Shown: positions 63,053-64,000 of the stretch, piece by piece
Layout of the letters: every line of letters begins with the position of its first letter
Position numbering within the stretch: position 1 is the first letter of the stretch
Origin: Roseobacter denitrificans OCh 114
Lineage (GTDB): Bacteria; Pseudomonadota; Alphaproteobacteria; Rhodobacterales; Rhodobacteraceae
DNA: 64,000 nt
Direction of reading: 5' to 3'
NCBI RefSeq assembly: GCF_000014045.1
Contig: NC_008209.1
Span: 3,433,001 to 3,497,000 of the forward strand
Notes under the pieces: generated by a model
Database searches by the model: none
Told to the model about the DNA's origin: nothing
Seen by the model: only the letters and a program-made list of their open reading frames with translations
Position numbers and translations under genes: made by a program

Positions 63053-64000
63053 TCAGCACGGGTTGCGCGCGGGTTCACCCGCGATGAAACGTCGGACTTC
63101 TTCGGCGGCCTGTTCCGCCGCATAGGTCACGGTGCGCACCGACGCCCCGGCGATATGCGGGGTCAGGGTCACATTGGGCAATTGCAGCAGCGGCCAGTCC
63201 TTGGGCACCGGTTCGACACCAAAGGTTTCCATCATGGCGCTGCCGATTTCACCCTCCACCAGTGCGGTGTAAAGATCATCGTAATTGCACATCGGGCCAC
63301 GGGCCGTGTTCACGAATAACGCATCGTTTTTCATTTTCTTGAAGGCCTCTTTATTCATCATTTCTTTTGTCTCATCGGTAACGCGCGCATGCAGCGTAAC
63401 CACGTCCGCCTCGCTCAACAGGCGGTCCAGTGTCACATGTTCCACCCCCGCCTGCGCATCCTCCGGGGCCAGTTGCACATAGGGGTCGCAAACCAGCACC
63501 TTGGTTCCAAAGGCGCGCAGCAGCCTGACCACTTTGCTGCCAATATTGCCATAGCCGATGACGCCCACGGTCATCTCGTTCAATTCGCGGCCCGTGATGT
63601 CAGCCCGGTAGAGATCACCGCGCCATATGCCCTTGCGCAACGCCTCGTGGCCTTCGCGGATCTTGCGGGTCTCGGTCAGGATGGCGCCAAGGGTAAATTC
63701 CGCAACGGCACTGGAATTGCGCCCCGGTGTGTTGACCACCGTGACCCCGTGTTCCGCCGCAGCCTTCATATCCACATTGACCGGCCCGCCGCGCGACACC
63801 GCGACCAGTTTCAGGTTCGGCATCCGCGCCAGCATATCCCGCGATACTGGGGCCAGGTGGGTCACCAGAATTTCCGCATCCCCGACAAAATCGACCACAT
63901 CATCCGCCGTGCCGAAATACTCCTTGAGGTCATCCATGCCCTTGACCGAATAGCCATGTTCCATCGGCTCATCGGGCCAGTTATCCTTGCGGGTGCGAAT
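63053..64000 (-). CDS. D-isomer-specific 2-hydroxyacid dehydrogenase, 5' end outside window
   Basis: A partial gene: 315 codons are inside the window and the frame stays open to the right edge, including 12 codons upstream of an internal ATG at 63964. NAD-binding loop VGVIGYGNIGSKVVRLLRAF; substrate region LVAVSRGGPVNVD with NTPGRNSSAVAEFTLGAI; catalytic-region landmarks VNTARGPMCNYDDLYTALVE, METFGVEPVPKDWPL and LTPHIAGAS with the catalytic His. It resembles the 340-residue phosphoglycerate-dehydrogenase-like enzymes found with sugar-acid and polyol genes. It is the first visible gene of the erythritol-type operon. A sugar-acid (for example tetronate-derived) substrate is an inference. Confidence 0.85.
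   Translation of the reverse strand: MRTRKDNWPDEPMEHGYSVKGMDDLKEYFGTADDVVDFVGDAEILVTHLAPVSRDMLARMPNLKLVAVSRGGPVNVDMKAAAEHGVTVVNTPGRNSSAVAEFTLGAILTETRKIREGHEALRKGIWRGDLYRADITGRELNEMTVGVIGYGNIGSKVVRLLRAFGTKVLVCDPYVQLAPEDAQAGVEHVTLDRLLSEADVVTLHARVTDETKEMMNKEAFKKMKNDALFVNTARGPMCNYDDLYTALVEGEIGSAMMETFGVEPVPKDWPLLQLPNVTLTPHIAGASVRTVTYAAEQAAEEVRRFIAGEPARNPC

Noticed and set aside
1..64000. CRISPR array, prophage, transposase or integrase, replication origin
   Set aside because: No regular spaced repeats, no recombinase or phage gene motifs and no DnaA-box cluster with dnaA/parAB neighbours were seen; the only repeat family is the three-copy hairpin element.

Overview
The window looks like a chromosome segment of a marine alphaproteobacterium of the Rhodobacteraceae (Roseobacter group). 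The basis is high GC, dense operons with ATGA-type overlaps, many ABC and TRAP importers, and gene families typical of that group. The genus cannot be fixed by eye. No tRNA, rRNA, phage, insertion sequence or CRISPR array was recognised.

Layout, left to right. (1) 1-2.1 kb: end of a glycerol-3-phosphate-type ABC importer operon (GlpR-like repressor, UgpC-like ATPase, truncated UgpB-like binding protein). It is followed by a worn region with a decayed second ABC ATPase (2.6-3.2 kb). (2) 3.7-11.1 kb: signalling genes. These are a hybrid histidine kinase with HPt domain and a periplasmic partner, a divergent LuxR-type response regulator, a small anchored protein, and a chemoreceptor with a CheR-docking C-terminus. 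(3) 11.6-21.4 kb: AraC regulator, hydantoinase/oxoprolinase HyuA-HyuB and a complete branched-chain-amino-acid-type ABC importer, closed by a strong terminator. This is probably one uptake-and-hydrolysis unit for a cyclic amide or ureide. (4) 21.8-24 kb: HlyD/DUF2955 efflux pair.

(5) 24.5-35.5 kb is the most unusual part. An 1115-residue protein joins an NCS1 (cytosine/hydantoin-type) permease, a cysteine-rich cytoplasmic motif and a hybrid histidine kinase, and it overlaps a LuxR-type response regulator. The pair is divergent from urtABCDE-fmdA-fmdB, a urea/short-chain-amide importer with formamidase. Overlapping palindromes lie in the shared promoter region. (6) 36-37.5 kb: DUF4956 protein and VTC-type polyphosphate polymerase. 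(7) 37.6-40.4 kb: TRAP transporter. (8) 40.7-43.8 kb: TPP riboswitch and the thiamine salvage operon thiM-thiE-thiD-tenA.

(9) 43.8-64 kb: a polyol catabolic locus. A SorC-type regulator is divergent from an operon with a glycerol-1-phosphate dehydrogenase-like enzyme, SDR, FGGY kinase, HAD phosphatase, sugar ABC importer and a zinc polyol dehydrogenase. A convergent operon encodes a 2-hydroxyacid dehydrogenase, two class II aldolases, EryB, a short FGGY kinase, a HAD phosphatase, EryC, a triose-phosphate-isomerase-like enzyme and RpiB. The EryB/EryC/Tpi/RpiB set matches the Brucella/Sinorhizobium erythritol route. The same inverted repeat, TTTACA-N2-TGTAAA, precedes both the first gene and the transporter genes of the plus-strand operon.

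A hairpin-forming dispersed repeat of about 100 bp occurs three times, always between genes (21.5, 35.5 and 55.6 kb). All calls are from reading the sequence; no database search was run.
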